Source: Lachnospiraceae bacterium
GTDB lineage: Bacteria; Bacillota; Clostridia; Lachnospirales; Lachnospiraceae
NCBI GenBank assembly: GCA_900765975.1
Contig: CAAFTS010000178.1
Span: 1-13,606, forward strand
Direction: 5' to 3'
Length of the DNA: 13,606 nt
Part shown: one piece after another, positions 6,077 through 12,715 of the stretch
How the letters are laid out: every line of letters starts with the position of its first letter
How positions within the stretch are numbered: the stretch's first letter is position 1
The notes under the pieces: generated by a model
What the model was told of the DNA's origin: nothing
The model's input: the letters and a program-made list of their open reading frames with translations, nothing else
Databases searched by the model: none
Program-made: the position numbers and the translations under genes

Positions 6077-6094
6077 TGTTGCCAAAATGTTGCC
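6077..6094 (+). repeat. Paired TGTTGCC repeat, left end of element B
   Basis: TGTTGCC occurs at 6077-6083 and 6088-6094 (11-bp period), and the near-identical pair TGTTGCC/CGTTGCC occurs at the right end of B (13523-13540). The two pairs thus flank element B and share the GC variant of the heptamer, whereas both pairs flanking element A carry the AT variant (TGTTATC). Confidence 0.5.
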
Positions 6095-6147
6095 ACATTT
6101 TTATTATACCAAAGTTTTCAGAATTAACAATGCTCTTTTTGAACATT

Positions 6148-7008
6148 TTACCAGAGTGTGCAGTCTATTTTTAAATAGCCTATAAGCGTTTCGTTTTGAA
6201 CAGCATTCTTTGTCCTAACTGCCATATCTCTCAAACCAATACACAAATAATCTTGCAGCTTCTCATCGCCACCATAATAATTCTCTACCAGTTTCTGTAC
6301 TATTTTTTGAAATTGTTTTTCTATCTCATCTTCTCTCATGCCTTTGAACAATTCCTGCAGCCTAATACAATCCTCTTTTGTGAACTCAGAATCTAAAGGA
6401 TATTTTCCCAAGAAAATATTCATCATTATAGTGCGTAGAATAATCTCGCACAAATTCTCTGCTTCCCCTTCATTTGCAATATCGTACTTTATCAAAACAC
6501 GATATATCTCTTGTTTCGGGAAAGCCTGTAAAAACTTTTGTTCCAACAAAACAGATTGCAAAAAGTTCCAGATTTTATCAATCCCCTTATCACTGGAAAC
6601 ATCGTTCCATGTTGAATAATTTATAATAATCATTGTATCTTGAGGAGCGAACTGATAATTATAATGTTCAAAAAAATACGGTAAATCTTTTAAAAAAATA
6701 TTTTGCAAACAGAAATTACCGTAATCACAAAACTCCGCAGAAATGTGATTGTATAACTCCAGACTTTTTTTAACTTTTTCCTCTACAAGATGTTTTCCAA
6801 GTAAATATATTCTTTCAACATCCAATTTTTCTCCTTGAACAGCGAATTCCGTATTTTCCTTTTCTGTCTCACAAATACAGTATAAAACTGCCTCCATTAA
6901 CTGTTCTGCCTTCTCGTAGCTTATTGAAGTATGCTCATGTCCTGTATATTTTTCCGCCAGCTTTCCCACAATCGGTACTAATTCACTCATCCCGTAATCC
7001 ATAGTCAA
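6148..7008 (-). CDS. Unknown protein, DUF6179-like
   Basis: This 286-residue acidic, helix-rich soluble protein has no signal peptide, membrane segment or nucleotide-binding motif that I can see. It resembles the Firmicute proteins annotated with DUF6179, a family without known function; the family call is from memory of sequence style. Aromatic-rich central segments (FCLQNIFLKDLPYFFEHYNY) and the FLQSVLLEQKFLQAFPKQEIYRV stretch are its clearest features. Family members may be longer, so an N-terminal shortening is possible. TTG at 7008 has GGGAG six bases upstream; ATG at 7002 would give 284 residues. It begins three bases after the stop of the gene before it, so translation is coupled. It is the last gene at the left end of element B, in the cargo place that holds resistance genes in A. 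Confidence 0.7.
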   Translation of the reverse strand: MTMDYGMSELVPIVGKLAEKYTGHEHTSISYEKAEQLMEAVLYCICETEKENTEFAVQGEKLDVERIYLLGKHLVEEKVKKSLELYNHISAEFCDYGNFCLQNIFLKDLPYFFEHYNYQFAPQDTMIIINYSTWNDVSSDKGIDKIWNFLQSVLLEQKFLQAFPKQEIYRVLIKYDIANEGEAENLCEIILRTIMMNIFLGKYPLDSEFTKEDCIRLQELFKGMREDEIEKQFQKIVQKLVENYYGGDEKLQDYLCIGLRDMAVRTKNAVQNETLIGYLKIDCTLW

Positions 7009-7011
7009 CCT

Positions 7012-7542
7012 TTACTCCCAACACAAATTTTTCAGAGTTTCAAGATACAACTCGTAATCCCAACGCTGCACCTCATCAAATTGCTCATACTCTTGTCGTC
7101 CCTCTGTTTTTTGAAATCCTCTATAACCAGCTCGAATTGCCTGTGCAAATATGGAAAGACATGTTCCTTCCAAATATTCCAAATCACCAAAGCACACATT
7201 ATCAAATTGCTCTTTCATAAAATGCAATAGCTCATCATCAGTAATTTCATCATTCATTTCATTTTTATAAAGATAAAAAATTTCTTGAAGGCGGATAATC
7301 GTATTGACATAGTTGTTTTGATCAATGTAGTCTGAATCACAGAACTCATAAATAATTTTTTGAACAATTCCCTCTCCGAATTCAATTCTTTTCTGTTCTT
7401 GCAGAGCATTCTTTCTCTCCTGCAAAATCATTTCCGCATCTTGTTCGCTTATAGAAAGTCCGAATTTTTCTGTTTTCTGATTAGTTTTCAACAAGTTCCC
7501 TAATTGATTCTGCTGCACCATAAGAATCCACTCTTTTTCCAA
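7012..7542 (-). CDS. Unknown protein, DUF6323-like
   Basis: This 176-residue soluble acidic protein resembles the DUF6323 family, which has no known function. Recognised stretches are FGLSISEQDAEMILQERKNAL, RIEFGEGIVQKIIYEFCDSDYIDQNNY and ELLHFMKEQFDN followed by GDLEYLEGTCLSIFAQAIR. No catalytic motif can be named. The start is probably TTG at 7542, since a run of six G (AGGGGGG) lies seven bases upstream; ATG at 7521 has only a weak site. It has its own promoter (7577-7605) and leads a two-gene operon with the DUF6179-like gene. It follows mobV of element B but is set apart by a hairpin and by that promoter, so it is cargo rather than part of the mobility operon. Confidence 0.75.
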   Translation of the reverse strand: MEKEWILMVQQNQLGNLLKTNQKTEKFGLSISEQDAEMILQERKNALQEQKRIEFGEGIVQKIIYEFCDSDYIDQNNYVNTIIRLQEIFYLYKNEMNDEITDDELLHFMKEQFDNVCFGDLEYLEGTCLSIFAQAIRAGYRGFQKTEGRQEYEQFDEVQRWDYELYLETLKNLCWE

Positions 7543-7576
7543 TGTTAATCCCCCCTATCGCTTTATTAGTGATAGC

Positions 7577-7605
7577 AGTATAGCACCAGCTAAATGGCAT
7601 TTCCA
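7577..7605 (-). promoter_or_regulatory. Promoter of the two-gene cargo operon of element B
   Basis: On the minus strand TGGAAA (7600-7605) and TATACT (7577-7582) are 17 bases apart. Transcription would start near 7570, about 30 bases before the DUF6323-like start. The 5' end holds CTATC and GATAG arms (7555-7575) that could be an operator. Confidence 0.5.
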
Positions 7606-7608
7606 GTC

Positions 7609-7637
7609 TTTAAAATTCTTGATTTTTATGGTATAAT
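7609..7637 (+). promoter_or_regulatory. Possible plus-strand promoter antisense to mobV
   Basis: TTTAAA (7609-7614), 17 bases, then an extended -10 TGGTATAAT with TATAAT at 7632-7637. A transcript from it would start with the hairpin at 7646-7666 and run antisense into the 3' end of the relaxase gene at 7725. No gene follows on this strand. It may be a chance match in AT-rich DNA. Confidence 0.3.
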
Positions 7638-7645
7638 ATAAGTAA

Positions 7646-7666
7646 AGAGAGGACAATATCCTCTCT
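7646..7666. terminator. Hairpin after mobV of element B
   Basis: AGAGAGGA (7646-7653) pairs with TCCTCTCT (7659-7666) around a five-base loop. On the minus strand it is followed by a T-rich but broken tail, so it could be a weak terminator for the mobility operon between mobV and the cargo genes. Confidence 0.45.
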
Positions 7667-7724
7667 CTGCTTATACAAAATCTTTTCTTAATTATAAACA
7701 CATTCTACGATTCCGTAAAGGCTT

Positions 7725-9032
7725 TTATCTTTCCCATTGAGTTCTTCTTTGTGCCTGCCTTTTCATCTTATCTATTGTTTCCGCTTCTTTCCCTTGCTGA
7801 ATAATTTTATTTACCTTTTCTTTTCCCATAACTCGATATAAATATTGAACATCCTTTAGTTTTTCTTTCATTTCAATATTTTCGTCCCTAAGTTTTTCTA
7901 CATATTGAGAAAGCGCATTAACCTTGTTCCATGCTCGTTCACATGACCTTTGCAAATCATTATAATTTCTGGAAATATCCAAGTACGCCCGATACACAGA
8001 CCGCAGAACCGTTATGATTTTTTCAATCAGTGGCTTTGCCTTTTTCTCTCTATAAGTCTTTCCGCTTTCCAATGTTCCGGCTTCTGGCAGCACTTCCTCT
8101 GGATCATACGAATACTTAACTGCAAATCGCTCCATATCCTTTACCATAGGAGCAATCTCCACCAGTTTTTTCTCATATCTTGCCGCTTCTTTCTTAGCCA
8201 CTTCTGCTTTTTTATCTGCTTCCTCACGAATTTTCTGTGCGGAGTGAATCTCCTGTTCAAGATTTTCCAATTCTCCCAACCACTTTTCACTGGTTTCCAG
8301 TATGGCAACATTATGTTCTTCCAGACTTTCTTTTTTCGCTTCCAACTCCGCAACTTCCTTTGCCCGTTCCTTTTTCTTAAAGTCCAAAACTGATAAATGC
8401 TTTTCATGTGTGCCTTTCTGTTCCCATTCAATCCCACGTTCCAACATAATCTCCGCAAGCTGTTTTTTCTCATGCTGTACCCATTGATTTAATTCTGTTT
8501 CGCTTCTGGTGCCTCCTTTAAACCCAAGAGCCGATAATGCCTGTTTCAAAGAAACTCTTGTATCGAGTCCTCTTTTGCTTCCTGTCGTATATGGTACAAA
8601 ATCAATATGTAGATGCGGTGTCGCTTCATCCATGTGCAAGTACGCAGAAAATACCCGTAGCGTAGGATTCCGTCTTTGAAAATCACGCATATATTCATCA
8701 AGCACCTTTGCAGCAAGCTGTCCGTTTTCTGTTGTCGCTCCCATATTGTCTTTATCTCCGATTTGCAGAATGATTTCATGGAACGGTTTCTCCTGTTTGC
8801 CGAAACAAATTTTATCATAATAATCATCAATCTTACGGTCACTTCTGGTCTGCTTCTCGTTGTATCGAACAAGAGCTTCATCAAACAATTCGTGATACAC
8901 GTCTTTGACATCTTCGTTACAGTATTCTACATTCAGATAACTTCTTTCCGAATCTATATTTTTTGCATGGAATTTTCTGCTGTTATGATTAACAGAACCT
9001 TTTCCTGTCATAAAACTAATTGTTCGCTTCAA
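7725..9032 (-). CDS. MobV-family (Mob/Pre) relaxase of element B
   Basis: This 435-residue relaxase is the paralogue of the one at 3208-4368 and would process the oriT at 9090-9138. It has the NHNSRKF motif with H16 as likely catalytic residue and the complete metal motif H133, D135, E136, H140 and H142, at the same residue numbers as the A copy. GSKRGLDTRVSLKQAL and GTHEKHLSVLDFKKKER follow in both. From about residue 215 to the end it is a charged coiled coil, longer than in A. The start is TTG at 9032: AAGGG lies seven bases upstream and the residue aligns with the ATG of the paralogue. It is the last gene of the leftward mobility operon, 149 bases behind the gene at 9182, with oriT between. 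Confidence 0.9.
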   Translation of the reverse strand: MKRTISFMTGKGSVNHNSRKFHAKNIDSERSYLNVEYCNEDVKDVYHELFDEALVRYNEKQTRSDRKIDDYYDKICFGKQEKPFHEIILQIGDKDNMGATTENGQLAAKVLDEYMRDFQRRNPTLRVFSAYLHMDEATPHLHIDFVPYTTGSKRGLDTRVSLKQALSALGFKGGTRSETELNQWVQHEKKQLAEIMLERGIEWEQKGTHEKHLSVLDFKKKERAKEVAELEAKKESLEEHNVAILETSEKWLGELENLEQEIHSAQKIREEADKKAEVAKKEAARYEKKLVEIAPMVKDMERFAVKYSYDPEEVLPEAGTLESGKTYREKKAKPLIEKIITVLRSVYRAYLDISRNYNDLQRSCERAWNKVNALSQYVEKLRDENIEMKEKLKDVQYLYRVMGKEKVNKIIQQGKEAETIDKMKRQAQRRTQWER

Positions 9033-9089
9033 TCTTTATCCCTTCTCCCTGTTTAGGGGTAATCAGTGCCGGATACGGCACATAGCTTT

Positions 9090-9138
9090 GTTACTTTCGT
9101 CGAAAGTAACGCAAAAGCACTTTTGACAGCCGTTCCGT
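9090..9138. other. Putative oriT of element B
   Basis: GTTACTTTCG (9090-9099) and CGAAAGTAAC (9101-9110) form a perfect 10-bp inverted repeat around one base, followed by CAAAAG (9112-9117) and CTTTTG (9120-9125). CTTTTGA at 9120-9126 can also pair with TCAAAAG at 9132-9138. Compared with element A the main stem differs at one T-A/C-G pair changed on both arms. It lies 57 bases upstream of the relaxase start. Confidence 0.7.
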
Positions 9139-9181
9139 CCATCAAAAGCTGCCATTGCGCCCTGCCGGGAGCTTTTCTGTC

Positions 9182-9418
9182 CTACGGACGGGCGGCTTTC
9201 AGCCGCTTTGCTTCTGCCACCATAGCTTTTCGGATAGCTGAAAGCATATTTTCTATCGTATATTCATCCCATCCGGCAAGCCATATCAGTATCCGCTGTT
9301 CATCATCTGTCAGCTCTACCTCTCCGAAAATTTCATTGAGGTCAGCAATCCTCCTGGCTTCACTTTCGTAAAAATACTTATTCACGTTCCGAGTTCCCCA
9401 TTCCGGCTGAATTATCAT
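9182..9418 (-). CDS. Small conserved IME protein of unknown function (78 aa)
   Basis: This 78-residue protein begins MIIQPEWGTRNVNKYFYESEA and continues as a helical segment with ELTDDEQRILIWLAGWDE followed by TIENMLSAIRKAM. I recognise the type from mobilizable elements of Lachnospiraceae, always hypothetical. The negatively charged then tryptophan-rich middle resembles small helical DNA-binding or adaptor proteins, but no motif is certain. The start is ATG at 9418, with AAGGTGTG just upstream; a longer frame to 9484 runs through a palindrome and is less likely. It lies between the 77-residue gene and oriT in the leftward operon, so a relaxosome role is conceivable. Element A has lost it. 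Confidence 0.65.
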   Translation of the reverse strand: MIIQPEWGTRNVNKYFYESEARRIADLNEIFGEVELTDDEQRILIWLAGWDEYTIENMLSAIRKAMVAEAKRLKAARP

Positions 9419-9448
9419 CCAATCACACCTTTCTCTTTGTCTGCTATC

Positions 9449-9471
9449 ACAGGGGTGTGACACGCCCCTGT
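9449..9471. repeat. Inverted repeat in front of the 78-residue gene
   Basis: ACAGGGGTGTG (9449-9459) and CACGCCCCTGT (9461-9471) form an 11-bp inverted repeat around one base, with one G-T type pair. On the minus strand it lies between the stop of the 77-residue gene and the start of the next. There is no T run, so it is more likely an operator or an RNA structure than a terminator. Another TCACACC lies at 9423-9429, near the ribosome site. Confidence 0.5.
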
Positions 9472-9490
9472 CTATTCTCATCAAGAAACA

Positions 9491-9724
9491 CTACCAGCGG
9501 AAACTGTCCAGCACTCCACGTCTATCCAGATATTCCTGTCTGGCTTTTTCCCGTTCCTCCTGTGTTGGAGCAGTCTTAAATTTCCCATATAGTTCATGCT
9601 GCACCAAAGAATCCAGTTTCTTCTCTAATCCCTGCCGGATTTCATCCAAACAAGTATCATCCTCCACCAGATAGTGACGGATCAGCAACATAAACAATTC
9701 ATAAGGAATCTGTACATTCTTCAT
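9491..9724 (-). CDS. Small conserved IME protein of unknown function (77 aa)
   Basis: This 77-residue protein begins MKNVQIPYELFMLLIRHYLVEDD. A charged helical part follows with EIRQGLEKKLDSLVQHELYGKFKTAPT, then EEREKARQEYLDRRGVLDSFRW. The type is common in clostridial mobilizable elements next to RepA- and MobV-like genes; automatic pipelines often give it misleading names, and no function is known. The start is ATG at 9724 with GGGAG five bases upstream; the longer GTG-started frame to 9775 lies inside the repeat-rich hairpin and is rejected. It is the first gene after repA and the hairpin, so the hairpin would be in its 5' untranslated region. Element A has lost it. Confidence 0.7.
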   Translation of the reverse strand: MKNVQIPYELFMLLIRHYLVEDDTCLDEIRQGLEKKLDSLVQHELYGKFKTAPTQEEREKARQEYLDRRGVLDSFRW

Positions 9725-9739
9725 CTTCTCTCCCTTTCT

Positions 9740-9822
9740 GCGTCGGTTTGCGTCGATAGCGTCGATATTTTCCACACCAGCCTGCTATCAAAAATACCGT
9801 CGCAACCGACGCATATCGTCGC
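9740..9822. repeat. Repeat-rich hairpin at the repA end, element B
   Basis: Three GCGTCG units start at 9740, 9750 and 9759 (spacing 10 and 9), followed by ATATTTT, a loop with CCTGCTATC, AAAAATAC and three units at 9798-9803 (CGTCGC), 9806-9812 (CCGACGC) and 9816-9822 (TCGTCGC). GCGTCGGTT at 9740-9748 pairs with AACCGACGC at 9804-9812. It ends two bases before the repA stop codon. Layout and loop match 4622-4707, but the repeat units differ. Candidate origin, RNA element or binding array. Confidence 0.6.
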
Positions 9823-9824
9823 TT

Positions 9825-10955
9825 TTATTCTTTTACTTCAAGGCGTTTCAGAATGATTTTTCTTTCATGCCCCCGCTTATTATCATAGAAAATCCCATAG
9901 TCATTGAGCAGCTGGCTATTGACAGTATTCAGCCTTCTGGAAAGCACATTCGCCTGTATCTGTATATCCGGCAGTTGCTTTACAAGTTCTGTCGCTGTTC
10001 CCTCCCACGCCTGTCTGTCCTCTGTCAGAAACACATTGATTGCTTCTAAAAGAGGGTTCGGTGGCTGTTTCCACAACTCTGTTTCTGCTTTCTTGAATTT
10101 CCATACACAACGCTCCCTGTCAAATTCTATAGTCAGTTCCTGATCCGGCTGGTCACGCCCCACAATGTCCATCACTGCTTCATTGTCTGTCCGTTTCTTT
10201 TTGTGCATGATAAACGCCCCATCTGCCGCACCCAACAGTCCGTTTGTGCCGGAAATCATATCGAAGCTGTCCTCCGATTCCAGCTTGCGTGTATGATGAA
10301 CCACCAGCAGGCAGATACCATATTTATCGCTGAATGATTTCAGCTTTGTCACAATCTCATAATCACTAGAATAGCTGTATCTGTCCCCGCCAACTTCACG
10401 CACTTTCTGGAGCGTATCAATAATAATCAGCCTTGCGTCCTTACGCTCTTTCAAAAATCCTTCTAATTGCCTGTCTAATCCCTCATTCAAGGTCTTTGCC
10501 TGTGTTGCAAAATACAGATTATCTGCACACTCTATACCAAACATACCAGACAGTCGGCGTTGAAGTCTTGCATAATCATCTTCCAATGCCAGATACAGCA
10601 CCGTTCCTTTCCGCACCGGATAATCCCACAACGGAATCCCCATTGCCACATGATAGGCAAGTTGTGCCATGAAGAATGATTTTCCTACCTTTGGCGCACC
10701 TACAAAGAGATATGTGCCGCCATAGAGAAAACCGTCTACAATCGGTACTCTCGGCACAAAAACAGTGTCATACAATTCTGGCATGGACATGGTATGCAGT
10801 CCGTCATTCCCGGATTTCTCTGGGTTTTTGGTGGCTTGCTGATTGATTTGTTCCTGTGAATTTGCTATAATTTCATTGTGTTTTTTTACATTCGGCTGCC
10901 CCCCATCTACGCCAACAGATGATACGGGAGCAGTCGTTTTCATTTTTTCCATCAT
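9825..10955 (-). CDS. RepA-like AAA ATPase (AAA_25, replicative helicase type)
   Basis: This 376-residue protein resembles the RecA-fold helicases of the RSF1010 RepA type, found in many mobilizable elements and thought to unwind DNA for replication of the excised circle. After a variable first 55 residues come Walker A GAPKVGKS (86-93), YLALED (121-126), Walker B LIIID (176-180) and VVHHTRK (218-224), all in order. The last 75 residues (about 298-372) form a winged-helix-like tail, the part that survives as a remnant at 4703-4930. ATG at 10955 overlaps the stop of the RHH gene and has GGAG seven bases upstream. It is the middle gene of the leftward operon. A role as a regulator or partition ATPase rather than a helicase cannot be excluded. 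Confidence 0.8.
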   Translation of the reverse strand: MMEKMKTTAPVSSVGVDGGQPNVKKHNEIIANSQEQINQQATKNPEKSGNDGLHTMSMPELYDTVFVPRVPIVDGFLYGGTYLFVGAPKVGKSFFMAQLAYHVAMGIPLWDYPVRKGTVLYLALEDDYARLQRRLSGMFGIECADNLYFATQAKTLNEGLDRQLEGFLKERKDARLIIIDTLQKVREVGGDRYSYSSDYEIVTKLKSFSDKYGICLLVVHHTRKLESEDSFDMISGTNGLLGAADGAFIMHKKKRTDNEAVMDIVGRDQPDQELTIEFDRERCVWKFKKAETELWKQPPNPLLEAINVFLTEDRQAWEGTATELVKQLPDIQIQANVLSRRLNTVNSQLLNDYGIFYDNKRGHERKIILKRLEVKE

Positions 10956-11275
10956 TCATCTTCTCCTTTCAATCCCTCTAACGTAATTGCAATTACCTGC
11001 AACGTATAGAGCAGTTCATCATTATCCGGGCTTACTGTTTCCAGCCGCTTTAATTCCTCATGAATAGCTGCCATCTGATTTTTTAATGCCTTATAAACTC
11101 TCGGATTTCCCTGTACAACCACGTCCCTGCACGTCAGTCGTCTTATGATATATTCCTGCTTTGTCAAACCAGACAATGCTACCAAATCATTAAGCAGCTT
11201 CGCTTCTTCATCCGATACCCGAAATGCTACGGTATGATTTCTCCAACGCCCTTTATAATCAAGACTTCTTTCCAT
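10952..11275 (-). CDS. Ribbon-helix-helix / MobC-like small DNA-binding protein
   Basis: This 107-residue protein has an N-terminal segment WRNHTVAFRVSDEEAKLLND followed by SGLTKQEYIIRRL, the pattern of a ribbon-helix-helix or MobC-type relaxosome accessory protein. A helical C-terminal half follows. The start is ATG at 11275, with GGAG (11283-11286) seven bases upstream; a longer frame to 11353 would lie within the integrase gene. It overlaps the integrase end by 17 bases and the repA start by four bases, so translation is coupled on both sides. It probably binds oriT or helps RepA; position within the mobility operon supports this but proves neither. Element A has lost it. Confidence 0.65.
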   Translation of the reverse strand: MERSLDYKGRWRNHTVAFRVSDEEAKLLNDLVALSGLTKQEYIIRRLTCRDVVVQGNPRVYKALKNQMAAIHEELKRLETVSPDNDELLYTLQVIAITLEGLKGEDE

Positions 11276-12359
11276 TGCTGTTCTCCTTTTCCATTCGCTC
11301 CATTTCCAGCTTTTCTGCCATTTCTGTCTGAACAGTTGGAAATAAATGTGCATACCTGTAAGTGATTTTTTCTGCTTCGTGTCCTACCCGTTCACCAATC
11401 GCCAGCACTGAAAATCCCATATTTATCAGCAGCGATACATGGCTATGCCGAATATCATGCACCCGAATCTTTTTCACTCCCGCCTGTTTTGCACCTCGCT
11501 CCATCTCATGGTTGAGATAAGATTTTGTAACCGTAAACAGCCGTTCATCTGGCTTGATGTCATAGAACATTTTGATATACTCCTGCATTTCTTCGCAGAG
11601 AAACGGGGGCATTTTTACGGTACGGTTGCTTTTCGCTGTTTTAGGGCTTGTAATAATATCACGCCCTTTGGAACGGTGGTACGTCTTGCTGATCGTGACC
11701 GTCTGCTTCTGGAAATCAAAATCAGCAGCAGTAAGAGCCAACAGCTCACCGGAACGGATACCGCACCAGTAAAGCATTTCAAAAGCATAAAAGGAACGTG
11801 GCTTATCCATCATGGCTTCTGAAAATTTCAGATATTCCTCTTTTGTCCAGAAGTCCATCTCCTTTGGAATTTCATTTCCCATTGTGCCAGCCCGTCTTGC
11901 CGGATTGTAAGGCAGATTATAAAAGTTTACAGCATGGTTAAAAATTGCTGTAAGCTGTGCGTGTATTGTCTTCAGATAATCTGCTGAATAGGGCTTACCT
12001 TTCTCATCCTGATACGCCATGAGTTCATTCTGCCATGCAATAATGTCTTTTGCTTCAATCTCTGCAATCTTCCGGTTTCCAAAATAAGGTAAAATCTTTG
12101 TGCGTATTACATGGCTTTTAGATTCCCATGTACTTTCCTTGACACGCTGCTTTTTATCTGCTTCATAAAGTTCAAAAAAGCTGGCAAATGTCATATCCAG
12201 TTTGGAGTTCTGTTTCAGCATAACCTCATGTTCCCAGGCTTGTGCTTCTCTTTTTGTTGCAAACCCACGTTTCTGTGTCTGTTTCCGTTCCCCTTTCCAA
12301 TTCGTGAAACGATAAATTACCCTCCACGTTCCCGTAGCATTGTCTTTATATACAGCCAT
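11259..12359 (-). CDS. Tyrosine recombinase (integrase) of element B
   Basis: This 366-residue site-specific recombinase should integrate and excise the element. An N-terminal arm-binding domain (about residues 1-50, with YRFTNWKGERKQTQKRGFAT) would contact repeats at the element ends. A core-binding domain at about 55-155 and a catalytic domain follow. Catalytic residues are R202 (GIRSGEL), K240 or K243 (SPKTAKSNRTV), H301 and R304 (HDIRHSH), H327 (VGHE) and nucleophile Y336 (YAHL): the set is complete. The start chosen is the third ATG, at 12359, nine bases after GGAG; ATGs at 12368 and 12365 lie too close to it. It follows the excisionase-like gene by 20 bases. It may also act on element A, which has none of its own. 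Confidence 0.92.
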   Translation of the reverse strand: MAVYKDNATGTWRVIYRFTNWKGERKQTQKRGFATKREAQAWEHEVMLKQNSKLDMTFASFFELYEADKKQRVKESTWESKSHVIRTKILPYFGNRKIAEIEAKDIIAWQNELMAYQDEKGKPYSADYLKTIHAQLTAIFNHAVNFYNLPYNPARRAGTMGNEIPKEMDFWTKEEYLKFSEAMMDKPRSFYAFEMLYWCGIRSGELLALTAADFDFQKQTVTISKTYHRSKGRDIITSPKTAKSNRTVKMPPFLCEEMQEYIKMFYDIKPDERLFTVTKSYLNHEMERGAKQAGVKKIRVHDIRHSHVSLLINMGFSVLAIGERVGHEAEKITYRYAHLFPTVQTEMAEKLEMERMEKENSNGKKS

Positions 12360-12379
12360 TTCCATCATCTCCTTCCAAC

Positions 12380-12559
12380 TTAATCACTGTAACAGACCTT
12401 CTTATGAAAGAAAGTAGTATTTACACGCCCCGCTACTGTCATATACCCTTGTTTCTGCAATTCTGTGTTCAATTCCCTTACAACCTGATAGGCTTTGGAC
12501 TTTGATACCCTTAATTCTGTTGCCACTTCTTCCACCGTCATAAATGATTTTTCTGCCAT
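12380..12559 (-). CDS. Excisionase-like helix-turn-helix protein (59 aa)
   Basis: This 59-residue protein begins MAEKSFMTVEEVATELRVSK, then SKAYQVVRELNTELQKQGY, TVAGRV and FFHKK. This is the MerR/excisionase-type winged helix-turn-helix that usually precedes integrases in Firmicute elements; it would bend DNA at the ends and favour excision. ATG at 12559 has AAGGAG (12569-12574) nine bases upstream. It lies 20 bases before the integrase start and 18 bases behind the small leader ORF, so it is in the same operon. A purely regulatory role is the alternative. It is missing from element A. Confidence 0.8.
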   Translation of the reverse strand: MAEKSFMTVEEVATELRVSKSKAYQVVRELNTELQKQGYMTVAGRVNTTFFHKKVCYSD

Positions 12560-12577
12560 CTATATCCTCTCCTTTCC

Positions 12578-12712
12578 CTAAAATTCCTGCCGTTCTCTCC
12601 TTCCCGTTCTGACAGGCAACCCTTTTCGGCGCTGTGCCAGTCCCTCTACATAAGGGACGCTCGCTTCTTTTTTAAAGGTCATGGCGTTTGTTCGGTTTGG
12701 ACGGTCATTCAA
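12578..12712 (-). CDS. Small leader ORF of the mobility operon (34-44 aa)
   Basis: A small basic protein is encoded between the leftward promoter and the excisionase-like gene. With a TTG start at 12712 it has 44 residues; with ATG at 12682 it has 34. It reads LNDRPNRTNAM, then KKEASVPYVEG, and ends RRERQEF. Neither start has a strong ribosome site. Support comes from element A, whose fused frame at 4978 begins with matching LNDRP and VPY in the same place behind the same kind of promoter. Function unknown; it could be a leader peptide or a small regulator. Confidence 0.45.
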   Translation of the reverse strand: MNDRPNRTNAMTFKKEASVPYVEGLAQRRKGLPVRTGRRERQEF

Positions 12713-12715
12713 TTT

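Larger units (their letters stand above)
5766..6147. other. Gene-free junction between element A and element B
   Basis: This stretch has no supported gene; the one long open frame in it has no ribosome site and an unconvincing composition. It holds the TGTTATC pair at 5885-5902, the core-like block at 5924-5953 and the TGTTGCC pair at 6077-6094. It therefore looks like the right end of A followed by the left end of B, with the boundary somewhere near the core-like block. Confidence 0.5.

Noticed and set aside
5783..6127. Plus-strand frame of 114 codons in the junction region
   Set aside because: No ribosome binding site, no recognisable family, low-quality composition, and it runs through the putative attachment core and arm repeats.
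7950..8487. Plus-strand frames opposite mobV B
   Set aside because: Mirror frames of the lysine- and glutamate-rich coiled coil; no ribosome sites.
9740..9822. CRISPR-like array or simple tandem repeat
   Set aside because: Units are six to seven bases with two to four base gaps and inverted copies; there are no spacers of CRISPR length and no cas genes.
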